Positions 24,478 through 33,465 of a stretch of 64,000 nt of DNA are shown one piece after another (position 1 is the stretch's first letter; each line of letters opens with the position of its first letter). The notes under the pieces are model-generated. The model had not been told where the DNA came from. It did not search any database and saw only the letters and a list, made by a program, of their open reading frames with translations. Origin of the DNA: Collinsella aerofaciens. GTDB taxonomy: Bacteria; Actinomycetota; Coriobacteriia; Coriobacteriales; Coriobacteriaceae. The position numbers were made by a program, and so were the translations under genes. Location of the stretch: contig NZ_CABJFS010000002.1 of the NCBI RefSeq assembly GCF_902364945.1, positions 186,001-250,000 on the forward strand. Direction: 5' to 3'.

Positions 24478-26123
24478 CGCTGATCACCCTCGCGCAACCA
24501 GGGAAGGCGGATACGCGGGCGTTCGGTACGCGTTGCACGGTCGGCGACCATATCGCTCCAAGGGCCGACGGCGCACCCCAGTTCCACGAGCATCTCGCGC
24601 GTGGCCTCGCGCACGCTAGTCGCAAAAGCGCTGGTCTGCCCCACTGCCTCGTCAGCGCGCCCAAACGCCATGAGCGCGGCGAGATCCTGCCCGCCATCGG
24701 CGATACGAATCTTGGAGCTTAACGCACAGGCAATCTCAAAGCGCATGGCGACGTCCTCGTCTGCCCCGCGCGCACCGAACCGGTTGAACACGGCGCTCAT
24801 GCGCGTGCGCGGCACACCTACTCGACCTGCCAGTTCAATGACGCGCGATGCCGATGCCGCGGACGACACCGCCGCATCGCCAACGACCAGGCAACGGTCG
24901 CTCGCCGCCACCGCAGCCGCCACGGCGTCGCCCCAAAAGACCGAGGTATCGATAAAGACCACGTCGGATTCGCGACGCAGAACATCAAGCAGTAGCTCCA
25001 CCGGACGTGCCATGAGCTCGGCTTGCTCGGGCGCCGCGACGGGACCCCAGAGCGTAACGCCCGGCGCCACGCGCATCGAAGCGGCTACGATATCCGGCTC
25101 GGTGAGCATGCCCGCCGCCGACGGCTCGATAAGTGCCGCCATATCGCGCGGAGCATCGACGCCTAACAAGTCGTAAAGGTTTCCAAACATCAGGTCCAGG
25201 TCGAGCACGGCGGCACGCAAGCCCAACAGCGACGATGTGTGTGCCATGGTGGCAACGATCGTCGACTTGCCGCAACCGCCCGAACCCGAAATAGCGCAGA
25301 CGACCGGTGCCCGACGCGACGGAATCGAAGCGTCCGCCGACAGCGCGGGGGCTGACGGCGCAGGAACCGGCGACACGGACGCGGGCGATAACATCCCCGT
25401 CTCCCCCGCCGCGGTCACGTGCTGAGTCCAAGCCGGCATGGCAGGCTGCCCGGTCTGCGGTTCCGAAGCTAAAGACGCAGCGGCACACGGCTCGCCAGCC
25501 CCGGCAAAACCCTCGACCTCGTCGAGCTCATCGGCCAGATTTACGCCGTGCACGTATCCCATATCTTCAGCCAGAACGTCATCGCCATCCGGCACCGGCC
25601 CTCCAGCGTCATCGTATACAAGGGGGTTCCGGGGGCGCCGACCATGCTCGGCTTCCGCTTTTCCATAATCATCAACACGCGGGCCTCTTGTAGCGCGAGG
25701 CGCCCCGGGTTCCCTATCAACAAAAGCATCGGGCTCAATCGTCATGCGCCGATCGGAATCAACCGCTCCCTCGCCCGCGCGCCCGTTGCCGCATATACTG
25801 TGCGCAGCGATGACCTCGGTCGCCCCCGCGCGAAACAGCCCCTCGATATCCGACGGATCGAGCGCTTCTATCAACACGACCACGCGACTCACGCGGCCTT
25901 CGGCCGTCAGGCGCGCAACAGTCTTGCGCACATCTTCGGTATCAAACAGAGACGCCGCGATGATGGCAGCCCCGCGGCGCGACGGAAACGCCCGCGCCAT
26001 GGAAACCAGCCCGTCCAGGTCACCCACGCGAAGCACCTGTGCACCCGCGTCACGGCCCTCGACTTCCCGCTGCAACAGCCCGTAATCGCCGCACGCGCAG
26101 CACGCAAGCCAGATCGCCTTCAT
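24474..26123 (-). CDS. TadZ/CpaE-like pilus localisation ATPase
   Basis: 549 residues: an N-terminal receiver-like domain (about 1-120), a long acidic and proline-rich linker (about 130-270), then a ParA/MinD-type ATPase domain with the deviant Walker A GSGGCGKSTIVA near residue 290 and the partner motif LDLDLMFGNL. TadZ proteins place the pilus machine at the pole. The ATG at 26123 overlaps the cpaB stop (TGATG); a GTG three bases upstream is an alternative. The linker is longer than usual. Confidence 0.88.
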   Translation of the reverse strand: MKAIWLACCACGDYGLLQREVEGRDAGAQVLRVGDLDGLVSMARAFPSRRGAAIIAASLFDTEDVRKTVARLTAEGRVSRVVVLIEALDPSDIEGLFRAGATEVIAAHSICGNGRAGEGAVDSDRRMTIEPDAFVDREPGAPRATRGPRVDDYGKAEAEHGRRPRNPLVYDDAGGPVPDGDDVLAEDMGYVHGVNLADELDEVEGFAGAGEPCAAASLASEPQTGQPAMPAWTQHVTAAGETGMLSPASVSPVPAPSAPALSADASIPSRRAPVVCAISGSGGCGKSTIVATMAHTSSLLGLRAAVLDLDLMFGNLYDLLGVDAPRDMAALIEPSAAGMLTEPDIVAASMRVAPGVTLWGPVAAPEQAELMARPVELLLDVLRRESDVVFIDTSVFWGDAVAAAVAASDRCLVVGDAAVSSAASASRVIELAGRVGVPRTRMSAVFNRFGARGADEDVAMRFEIACALSSKIRIADGGQDLAALMAFGRADEAVGQTSAFATSVREATREMLVELGCAVGPWSDMVADRATRTERPRIRLPWLREGDQR

Positions 26124-26797
26124 CACTCGTCGCCTCCGCTCTTTTTGCCGCGCGCCGTGGCGGGAATCGTCAAGCTGACCGTTCCCTTGCCCGAGGCGCC
26201 CAGCAGTTCCTTGACGTCTTCGGGGTCAGCCGCCAGCGTCACCCATTCGATCTTGCCCTCGCGCGTGGCACCGGAATCCTCACTGGTATCGATCACGTAC
26301 GCGCCGCACAGCCGATCGGTTACGCCGTCTTTTTGCACATACACATCCACGTAGCTGCCCACGCCCGTAGCACCGCCGACCGAGTGCTCGGCATCGACCG
26401 CCACCGAAACGGCGACCTTGCCCTTAGGCACCTCGAGCTTGTGGCTCTCGGCCTTGGTGTAGACATTGCAGATCACGGCGTTTTTGGGAATACGCGAAGT
26501 CGTCACGTCGCCGCGCACCTGGCGCAGCTCGGTCGCCGCGTCACGCGGCAGCAGGCTCGTCAGCCATTCCTGGGTTATGACATTGGTCTCATCGAGGGTC
26601 TCGCCCACATCGATATCGCGCGCCGCGACGCATACCTCGACGCGATCGCCACCGTACTTGGCCAAGGTCTCAGCCTGGACCTGTTCGGCTTGCGAGCGGA
26701 TCGATGAGCCGTAAACCATGCAGAGCAGAGCAGCGAGCACGCCCGCGACCAGACTGATGGCGATGCGCTTGCTCTTGTTCACGGCCGCTCCTCTCAT
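26123..26797 (-). CDS. cpaB: Pilus assembly protein CpaB/RcpC
   Basis: 224 residues with one N-terminal membrane helix (ISLVAGVLAALLCMVY), then a SAF domain (VEVCVAARDIDVGETLDETN) and a C-terminal RcpC-like part. CpaB/RcpC associates with the outer parts of the Tad complex or with glycans, and here is the first gene of the operon. The frame starts MRGAAVNKSKR; a start at the GTG of VNKSKR is possible. Confidence 0.88.
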   Translation of the reverse strand: MRGAAVNKSKRIAISLVAGVLAALLCMVYGSSIRSQAEQVQAETLAKYGGDRVEVCVAARDIDVGETLDETNVITQEWLTSLLPRDAATELRQVRGDVTTSRIPKNAVICNVYTKAESHKLEVPKGKVAVSVAVDAEHSVGGATGVGSYVDVYVQKDGVTDRLCGAYVIDTSEDSGATREGKIEWVTLAADPEDVKELLGASGKGTVSLTIPATARGKKSGGDE

Positions 26798-26892
26798 GGC
26801 AGTGCCGGGCGAATGCCCGTACCACCATTGTCTGGGCGGTCAGAGTGCAAAGCGGCGCAATCGCAATCTTGGTTTTCGATGTCAAACCAATC

Positions 26893-26944
26893 GCTGACCA
26901 AAAGCTGACCAGCCCGTCAAGCTCGTGGCAAGGTTTTGGTCAGC
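26893..26944. promoter_or_regulatory. Inverted repeat upstream of the Tad operon
   Basis: GCTGACCAAAA (26893-26903) and TTTTGGTCAGC (26934-26944) are perfect 11-bp inverted repeats 30 bases apart, and GCTGACC is repeated again right after the first arm. They lie about 95-150 bases upstream of cpaB. The arms look like a protein-binding operator with an extra half-site; the regulator is unknown. Confidence 0.45.
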
Positions 26945-26982
26945 ACGTCAGCAAACTGCATGTTTCGAGGCTTTTCCGCAGC

Positions 26983-27017
26983 AAAAAGCCGTCTCCCGAA
27001 CAGTTGGGAAACGGCTG
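26983..27017 (-). terminator. rsgA terminator
   Basis: The minus strand reads AGCCGTTTCCC-aactgttc-GGGAGACGGCTTTTT with one mismatch, 17 bases after the rsgA stop. Confidence 0.75.
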
Positions 27018-27033
27018 TCATAGGAAAAATCAA

Positions 27034-28218
27034 TTACAGATGGACATCGGGATCGAGCATTTGAGCACTCACGCGCATGGATAACGCCAGGTTTTGGAAC
27101 GTTTCCAGACGCAGGCTATCGATCTGCCCGGCGTCCTCGGCCTCGCGAACGGCGCAACCCGGCTCATGGGTATGCGTGCAATCGCCAAACCGGCACGCGC
27201 GCGATGCCTCGACAATCTCGGGGAAGGCGCGGGCCAGTCCCCGCTCGTGACCCACGAGCGGTAGGCTGCGCAGGCCCGGGGCATCGGCGATCACGCCGGC
27301 GTCGCCCGGCAGCGTCACCATCACGCGCGCGACGGTAGTGTGACGGCCCTGGTCGTCGCGTTCGCGCACACCGCCGGTCGCCAACGTATCGTGGCCCAGC
27401 AGCGCATTGAGCAGCGTCGACTTGCCGGCACCCGACTCGCCCAGAATCATGGCGCAGCTCCCGGCAGGCACGCAGGCACGGACCTCGTCCAGGCCGCGGC
27501 CCTCGGCAGAGGACGTCACGATCACGCGCACGTCCGGACCCACCAGGCGGCGCACGCGGTCCAGATCGCGCTCGAGTTCCTCGGCATCGCAGCGGTCAGC
27601 TTTGGTGAGTACCACCACCGGCTCGGCATCGCAGTCGAGCGCCAATACCAGCGAACGCGCCACACGGTCGAGCAGCACCTCGCCGGCACCGAGCGCCTGC
27701 ACGATTAGCACGCTATCCACGTTGGAGCAGAGCACCTGGCGCTCTCCGCGGGCACGGCCGCGCCAACGCTCAAAGCTCGTACGGCGCGGCAGCACGCATT
27801 CAATCACGCCCATATCGTGCCCGGGAGCGCGGCGCACCGCCACACGATCGCCCACGGCAGGCAGCAGGACCTCGTCCCCACCGCGCGACTTGGCAAATCC
27901 CACGGCATGCTCGGCGCGGAAGGTATCGTCGGCAGTCGCCACCAGCGGAAACCCACGATCCAAGCGCACCACGGCGCCAAGCTGCATCTGCTCGGGCTCC
28001 TCGGCATGTGCGCAGAAATCATCAAAGGCAGCCTGCTGAGCTTCATCGACCGGCAGGTCATCAAACGCCGGAACGTCCTGCAGCGCGTCGAGTCCCGGCA
28101 CGCTCGCCAGCAGCTCCTCGGCAGACGCGGGAGCCTCGGTCGCGAGCTTCCGACGACGATCGCGCTTAGCCCGCGCTCCCGTCGTCTTTTTCTTCGCTTT
28201 AGCCTTAGCCTTGCCCAC
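27034..28218 (-). CDS. rsgA: Small ribosomal subunit biogenesis GTPase RsgA
   Basis: A circularly permuted GTPase that helps late 30S maturation and leaves the ribosome after GTP hydrolysis. 394 residues, with order OB fold, then G4 (VVLTKADR), G1 (GESGAGKST) and G3 (DAPGLRSLP), then a zinc knuckle CRFGDCTHTHEPGC. The start chosen is a GTG with GGGAGG upstream, giving VGKAKAKAKKKTTGARAKRD, an Ala/Lys-rich lead that is longer than in E. coli. It is monocistronic. Confidence 0.94.
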   Translation of the reverse strand: MGKAKAKAKKKTTGARAKRDRRRKLATEAPASAEELLASVPGLDALQDVPAFDDLPVDEAQQAAFDDFCAHAEEPEQMQLGAVVRLDRGFPLVATADDTFRAEHAVGFAKSRGGDEVLLPAVGDRVAVRRAPGHDMGVIECVLPRRTSFERWRGRARGERQVLCSNVDSVLIVQALGAGEVLLDRVARSLVLALDCDAEPVVVLTKADRCDAEELERDLDRVRRLVGPDVRVIVTSSAEGRGLDEVRACVPAGSCAMILGESGAGKSTLLNALLGHDTLATGGVRERDDQGRHTTVARVMVTLPGDAGVIADAPGLRSLPLVGHERGLARAFPEIVEASRACRFGDCTHTHEPGCAVREAEDAGQIDSLRLETFQNLALSMRVSAQMLDPDVHL

Positions 28219-28267
28219 AAGCGCCTCCCAGCACAAAACCACACAACTGAGCAGGTATTTTACCCAC

Positions 28268-28303
28268 AAAAAAGAGTCGGTCGAGCAAGTGCTCGACCGA
28301 CTC
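28268..28303 (-). terminator. Terminator hairpin upstream of rsgA
   Basis: A perfect 14-bp stem, GAGTCGGTCGAGCA and its complement, followed on the minus strand by six T residues. It ends transcription from the P-type ATPase gene before rsgA. Confidence 0.85.
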
Positions 28304-28345
28304 ACATACTTTCCCTCAGCTAATGGTCCCGAGAGGTTATCCGAA

Positions 28346-28436
28346 GGCCCGCCCGCCGGGAGGGGTTTCTTCTGAGCGATCCCGCAGCGCGAAGCGCGAG
28401 GACCAGCGAGGAAGAAACCCCGCAGGCGGTCGGGCC
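28346..28436. repeat. Long hairpin in the 3' region of the P-type ATPase gene
   Basis: Arms 28346-28372 and 28411-28436 pair over about 24 bases (GGCCCG, CCGCC, GGGGTTTCTTC and complements). The loop carries an inner hairpin around AGCGCGAAGCGC. The loop pattern (GAGCGATCCCGC, hairpin, GAGGACCAGCGAG) resembles the one between pheS and pheT at 40962-41058. Confidence 0.65.
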
Positions 28437-28459
28437 GGTGGGAAGGATGGCCTTTCGAC

Positions 28460-31141
28460 CTACTCCTTCTCGACCGCGCGCATGATCGCCTTGTAGATCT
28501 CCATCAGCGGAATGATCAGGAAGGCAAGACCCAGGGCAGCGACAACGCCCTTGAGCTCGAGCGTCACGGGGCCAAAGAACATCTCGGCAAGCGTCGGCTG
28601 CACGGTTACGATCACCGTCAGCACCAGCGCCAGCGCGGCAGAGGCCCACAGCCACTTGTTCTGCTTCTTCATCTTAAACAGCGACGTGCGACGGCTGCGC
28701 ATATTGAAGCAGTGGAAAATTTCGACCATGTTGAGCGTGATGAACGCCATCATCACGCCTTCCTCGTCGGCGGCGCCGGCGATCATATCGGCGATGTGGA
28801 TGTAGCCCATGTCAAAGTACACGCCCACAAAGAAGCTCGCCAGCACCAGCACGGTGATGATTAGGCCCTGGACCACGCAGTCCAGACCCATATGTCCGGC
28901 AAAGACACCGTCCTTGGCGTTGCGCGGCTTGCGCTTCATGATGTTGCCCTCGGCATCCTCCATGCCCAACGCGAGCGCGGGGAAGCAGTCGGTAACCAGG
29001 TTCACCCACAGCAGCTGCACCGGCTGGAAGATGGTAAAGCCGATGAGCGTGGCGATAAACACCGAGAACACCTCGGCAAGGTTGGCCGAAAGCAGGAACT
29101 GGATGACCTTGCGGATGTTGTCGTAGATGCGGCGACCCTCTTCGCAGGCGCCGATGATAGTGGCGAAGTTGTCGTCGGCGAGCACCATGTCGGCGACGTT
29201 CTTGGTGACGTCGGTGCCGGTGATGCCCATGCCCACGCCAATGTCGGCGCGCTTGATGGACGGGGCGTCGTTGACGCCGTCGCCCGTCATGGCGACAATC
29301 TGGTCGCGCGACTTCCACGCCTCGACGATGCGGGTCTTGTGCTCGGGCTGGACGCGGGCGTACACGCCAAAGTCCTCGATGTGCGCGTCGAGCTCCTCGT
29401 CGCTCATGCGGTCGAGATCGGCGCCTGTGATGGCCTGGCTGCGATCGGTGACGATGCCCAGCTGCTTGGCGATGGCCACGGCGGTGTCGATGTGGTCGCC
29501 CGTGATCATGACGGTGCGGATACCGGCGTCGTGGGCCTCGCGGATGGCGTCAGCGACCTCGGGACGGACCGGGTCGATCATGCCGGACAGCCCGCAGAAG
29601 ACCAGGTCATGCTCGAGCGCGGCGGGGCTGCAGTCGGCCGGGACCTCGGTGTAGGTGCGGCTTGCCAGCGCCAGCACGCGCAGGGCCTCGTCGGCCATGG
29701 CCTTGTTGGCGGCCACGAGCTCGGCACGACGCTCCTCGGTCAGGGGGACGACCTTGTCGCCGTCGTAGATATGGGTGCACAGGCCGATCACCACATCGGG
29801 CGCGCCCTTGGTGTACTGCTCATACTCGCCGTCCAGGGTCTCGACGACCACGGACATCATCTTACGGCCGGAGTCGAACGGGGCCTCGCCCACACGCGGA
29901 TGCTCGGCGGTCAGGCCGGTGAGCCCCGCCTTGCCGGCATCGTTGACGAGCGCGCACTCAGTCGGCTCGCCCACGGCCTCGCCCAGCTCCTCGTCCCACT
30001 GGGCATCGGAGCACAGGGCCATACCGGCCAGGAACTTTTCCTGGGGCGCGGCGAGCTCGTGCTTGACGACGGTCATCTTGTTCTGGGTAAGCGTGCCGGT
30101 CTTGTCCGAGCAGATGGTCTGCGTGCAGCCGAGTGTCTCGACAGCAGAAAGCTTGCGGATAATCGCCTGGCGCTTGGCCATCTTGGTCACGCCGAGCGAA
30201 AGGACGATAGTCACGACGGCGACCAGGCCCTCGGGGATGGCGGCGACGGCGAGCGAGACGGCGACCATAAAGGTGTCGAGCAGGGCAGTTGGGTCGGTAA
30301 GGACGTTGCCCACGCCGTGGCGGACGATGTCGACACCAAAGATCACGACGCAGATGACGATAACCATGATGGTGAGGATGCGGCTGAGCTCGGCGAGCTT
30401 CACCTGCAGCGGCGTGAGCTCTTCCTTGGCCTCGGCCAGGGCGCCGGCAATCTTGCCCATCTCGGTGTTCATGCCGGTGCCGACCACGACGGCGCGACCG
30501 CGGCCGTACACCACGGTGGAGCCCATATAGCACATGTTCTTGCGGTCGCCGAGCGGCACGTCATCGGTGCCCGCGGCAAGCTCGATCACGTTGGCGTGCT
30601 TCTCTACGGGCACGGACTCGCCGGTGAGTGCGGCCTCCTCGATCTTCATCGTGGCGCTCTCGAGCACGCGGCAGTCGGCCGGGACGGAGTCGCCCGCCTC
30701 GAGCATGATTACATCGCCGGGAACGAGCTCGGCGCTCGGCAGGTGCACGAGTTTGCCGTCGCGCAGCACCTTGGACTGCGCCGCGCTCATCTCCTGCAGG
30801 GCCTCGAGGGCCTCCTCGCTCTTGGCTTCCTGGACCACGCCCAGCACCGAGTTGATGATAACGACGAACATGATAATGGCGACGTCGGCAAAGTCGGGCT
30901 CGCCCTTGACCATGCCCGTGAGCGCGCTGATAACGGCGGCAACGATCAGCATGATGACCATGGGGTCGGCCATCTGCTCAAAGAAACGCTTCCACAGCGG
31001 CGTCTTCTCGGCTTCCTCGAGCTTGTTAGGGCCTGTCTTGGCGAGGCGCGATGACGCCTCGTCGCTGCTCAGGCCGAGGTTCTCATCGACACCTTGGTCG
31101 CTGAGCACCTCCGCCGCGGCGGACAGGTATTCCTTTTGCAT
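28460..31141 (-). CDS. P-type cation-transporting ATPase (Ca2+-ATPase type)
   Basis: 893 residues of the P2 class. The N-terminal cation_ATPase_N region is followed by the actuator with the TGES motif (ALTGESVPVEK), then the phosphorylation site SDKTGTLTQNKMT, the hinge MTGDGVNDAPSIKRADIG, and ten predicted membrane helices in the usual 2+2+6 layout. In helix M4 the sequence AAIPEGLVAVVT keeps the PEGL motif of Ca2+-ATPases. It would export Ca2+ or Mn2+ at ATP cost. Its ribosome site lies in a leader hairpin (31152-31205), so translation may be regulated. The gene is divergent from pyk. Confidence 0.93.
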   Translation of the reverse strand: MQKEYLSAAAEVLSDQGVDENLGLSSDEASSRLAKTGPNKLEEAEKTPLWKRFFEQMADPMVIMLIVAAVISALTGMVKGEPDFADVAIIMFVVIINSVLGVVQEAKSEEALEALQEMSAAQSKVLRDGKLVHLPSAELVPGDVIMLEAGDSVPADCRVLESATMKIEEAALTGESVPVEKHANVIELAAGTDDVPLGDRKNMCYMGSTVVYGRGRAVVVGTGMNTEMGKIAGALAEAKEELTPLQVKLAELSRILTIMVIVICVVIFGVDIVRHGVGNVLTDPTALLDTFMVAVSLAVAAIPEGLVAVVTIVLSLGVTKMAKRQAIIRKLSAVETLGCTQTICSDKTGTLTQNKMTVVKHELAAPQEKFLAGMALCSDAQWDEELGEAVGEPTECALVNDAGKAGLTGLTAEHPRVGEAPFDSGRKMMSVVVETLDGEYEQYTKGAPDVVIGLCTHIYDGDKVVPLTEERRAELVAANKAMADEALRVLALASRTYTEVPADCSPAALEHDLVFCGLSGMIDPVRPEVADAIREAHDAGIRTVMITGDHIDTAVAIAKQLGIVTDRSQAITGADLDRMSDEELDAHIEDFGVYARVQPEHKTRIVEAWKSRDQIVAMTGDGVNDAPSIKRADIGVGMGITGTDVTKNVADMVLADDNFATIIGACEEGRRIYDNIRKVIQFLLSANLAEVFSVFIATLIGFTIFQPVQLLWVNLVTDCFPALALGMEDAEGNIMKRKPRNAKDGVFAGHMGLDCVVQGLIITVLVLASFFVGVYFDMGYIHIADMIAGAADEEGVMMAFITLNMVEIFHCFNMRSRRTSLFKMKKQNKWLWASAALALVLTVIVTVQPTLAEMFFGPVTLELKGVVAALGLAFLIIPLMEIYKAIMRAVEKE

Positions 31142-31151
31142 ATAGAGTCCC

Positions 31152-31205
31152 CTCCTGGGATTCGGGCCACTCAGCAGATTGATGCCCGATCATAATTCCC
31201 AGGAG
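31152..31205 (-). promoter_or_regulatory. Leader hairpin that hides the ribosome site of the P-type ATPase
   Basis: On the minus strand CTCCTGGGA, then CGGGC and GCCCG with a 16-base loop, then TCCCAGGAG, followed by GGGAC and ATG. The Shine-Dalgarno AGGAGG is the 3' arm of the outer stem, 7 bases before the start codon. The hairpin would block initiation unless opened by a ligand, a protein or heat. Confidence 0.6.
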
Positions 31206-31583
31206 AAGGGCAAGGGCTCATCAAGGCTGCCGTGCTGAGCGGCAGTTGATAGTGGAGCTATGGTACCCCAAAGCGGCGCGTCTAGCCAAAACATTCCAAT
31301 TGGAAACACGGCTCGAGTGCAACGGTGCAGACCGTGTGATGCTCAATGTTGGTAAAACGTTTTTTCTTCGGCACTTCGTCAAACTGAAATATCGCCCAGA
31401 TAACAGCGGTTAGAGCGGTTGGTAAAGATTTTTCATATACCGTTTTTCCCGCAAAAAATGAACTTCTTAATCGGCATACGGTCGTTTTTTTGGGGTATTC
31501 GGTCGGTATTTCGTTATAATCAACTCGATTTTATTTCTTATGGTTTATCTATCAGCGCAAGACGATGTCAGATGGAGGTCTGA
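31206..31583 (+). promoter_or_regulatory. pyk: Divergent intergenic region with pyk promoter
   Basis: The region is AT-rich compared with the rest. A TATAAT (31515-31520) lies 64 bases before the pyk start; a -35 box is not convincing (TTTGGG about 20 bases upstream). The pyk ribosome site is GGAGG seven bases before ATG. No small gene is visible in the gap. Confidence 0.5.
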
Positions 31584-33044
31584 ATGTACAAGCGCACTAA
31601 GATTGTATGCACCATGGGTCCCGCCTGCGATAGCGACGAGACCATCCGCGAGATGATCAAGGCGGGCATGAACGTCGCCCGTTTTAACTTCTCGCACGGC
31701 TCCTACGACGAGCACCACGGTCGCATCGAGCGCGTCCGTCGTATTTCCAAGGAGCTCGGTCTGCCCGTCGGCATCCTGCTCGACACCAAGGGCCCCGAGG
31801 TCCGCACCGGCCTTCTGGTCGACGGCAAGAAGGTTGCCGTCAAGACCGGCGACAAGATCGTCGTCACCGCTCAGCCCACGTCCGAGGATTTCCACGGCAC
31901 CGCTGAGCACATCTCCCTCGACTACCTGGCTCTGCCCTCCGAGGTCGAGAAGGGCTCCCTCATCCTGATCGATGACGGCCTGGTTGCCCTCGAGGTCGAG
32001 TCCGTCAGTGGCCAGGACATGACCTGCGTCGTTAAGAACGACGGCCTGATCGGCGAGCGCAAGGGCGTCAACATGCCCAACGTCAACATCTCGCTGCCCG
32101 CTATCACCGAGCGCGATCGTCAGGACATCCTCTTTGGCCTGACCGAGAACATCGACTACATCGCCGCTTCCTTCATCCGTGACGGCGAGTCCGTCCGCGG
32201 CATCCGCGAGCTTTGCCGCGAGAACGGCGGCGAGCACGTGACGATCTTCCCGAAGATCGAGTGCGCCTTGGGCGTCGAGAACTTCGACGAGATTCTCGAG
32301 GCTTCTGACGGCATCATGGTCGCCCGTGGCGACCTGGGCATCGAGATCAAGCCCGAGCTCGTTCCGCACATCCAGAAGGAGATCATCGCCAAGTGCAACG
32401 CGGCCTACAAGCCCGTCATCACCGCTACGCAGATGCTCGACTCCATGCAGCAGAACCCGCGCCCGACGCGCGCCGAGGTTGCCGACGTTGCTAACGCCAT
32501 TTATGACGGCACCGACGCCGTCATGCTGTCCGGCGAGTCCGCTGCCGGTAAGTACCCGGTCGAGGCCGTCAAGATGCAGGCCAGCATTGCTCTCGAGGCC
32601 GAGAAGTACCTCCCGGCCCACGCTCCGCTCGAGGTTCCGGCCGATGCTCACGGCACCCGCGTCGTCAACAACGTTGTGGGTATGTCCGCTGTGAACATGG
32701 CCACCACCGTTGGCGCCAAGTGCATCACCGTGCCGACGACCACCGGTCGTACCGCTCGCCTGATCTCGCACTTCCGCCCCAACATGCCGATCTGCGCGTT
32801 CTCCCGCCACGAGTGGGCCGTCCAGCAGATGATCATGTACTGGGGCGTTATCCCGCACCAGGCCGAGATTACCCAGGGCACCGTCAACGGCACGATCGTC
32901 AAGGCGATCGAGACCGCTAAGGAGCTCGGCTACGTCGAGGCTGGCGATTTGACCGTCGCTACCGCCGGCGATCCCCGCATGAGCGTCCAGCTCGAGGACA
33001 AGGTCTCCTCGACCAACGTCGCTTACGTCGCTCAGGTGCGTTAA
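31584..33044 (+). CDS. pyk: Pyruvate kinase
   Basis: Converts phosphoenolpyruvate and ADP to pyruvate and ATP. 486 residues. The start MYKRTKIVCTMGPAC is the family N-terminus; the N-R/NFSHG substrate motif is at residues 30-40, and the signature around IFPKIECALGVENFDEIL and MVARGDLGIE covers the catalytic Lys and metal ligands. The C-terminal allosteric domain is of normal length, without the extra PEP-utilising domain seen in some Firmicutes. Codon use is highly biased to C- and G-ending codons, as for strongly expressed genes. Terminator follows. Confidence 0.97.
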   Translation: MYKRTKIVCTMGPACDSDETIREMIKAGMNVARFNFSHGSYDEHHGRIERVRRISKELGLPVGILLDTKGPEVRTGLLVDGKKVAVKTGDKIVVTAQPTSEDFHGTAEHISLDYLALPSEVEKGSLILIDDGLVALEVESVSGQDMTCVVKNDGLIGERKGVNMPNVNISLPAITERDRQDILFGLTENIDYIAASFIRDGESVRGIRELCRENGGEHVTIFPKIECALGVENFDEILEASDGIMVARGDLGIEIKPELVPHIQKEIIAKCNAAYKPVITATQMLDSMQQNPRPTRAEVADVANAIYDGTDAVMLSGESAAGKYPVEAVKMQASIALEAEKYLPAHAPLEVPADAHGTRVVNNVVGMSAVNMATTVGAKCITVPTTTGRTARLISHFRPNMPICAFSRHEWAVQQMIMYWGVIPHQAEITQGTVNGTIVKAIETAKELGYVEAGDLTVATAGDPRMSVQLEDKVSSTNVAYVAQVR

Positions 33045-33072
33045 GTCGTACTTGCAAGCATGTTTGCATTGC

Positions 33073-33109
33073 AAAGGGCCCGGAAGGCTTCGCCTTCCGG
33101 GCCCTTTTT
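33073..33109 (+). terminator. pyk terminator
   Basis: AGGGCCCGGAAGGC-ttc-GCCTTCCGGGCCCT then TTTTT. A very stable 14-bp stem 28 bases after the stop. Confidence 0.92.
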
Positions 33110-33286
33110 CTGTGTCAATGCCGGCACACGGCAAAACACGCACCCATTTCTTTACCAAAAGCGCGAAATCCACCTTTCGAGGCCCAAAAATAAAGTCCCA
33201 AGCGCTAAAAGTGTTCGCCCGATGGCGAAACCACACCTTACCCGACGCTGCTAAATCGTTTTAGCAAGAGCCAGATCGACCGCGTT

Positions 33287-33414
33287 TTCGGAAGTATGCG
33301 GCAAATTCTGAGACCTCCGAGCACACCCCGTTTTTTCGCAACAAAATGCCTGATAAACTGGCCTCAAAAGCCAGGTCTGCTCACAGGGTTCAGATTTTGC
33401 CGCATACTTCCGAA
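33287..33414. repeat. Long inverted repeat upstream of the orphan nuclease-like gene
   Basis: Arms 33287-33310 (TTCGGAAGTATGCGGCAAAT and on) and 33391-33414 are inverted repeats of about 24 bp with one mismatch, 80 bases apart. The inner flanks also partly pair (GAGACCT/AGGTCTG). The right arm ends 51 bases before the start codon of the next gene. It may be a MITE, an operator pair or a large leader hairpin. Confidence 0.6.
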
Positions 33415-33465
33415 TTGACGCTGGCATCGCACGGTCCAAAAGCACATTTCGACCAGGAGGATATC

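Noticed and set aside
28892..31054. A 720-codon open frame on the strand opposite the P-type ATPase
   Set aside because: It mirrors a real gene with clear catalytic motifs. High GC and biased third positions open antisense frames; the product is Gly/His/Val-rich with no domain.
31545..33236. A 563-codon open frame opposite pyk
   Set aside because: Antisense shadow of a highly biased gene; no start context, no family resemblance.
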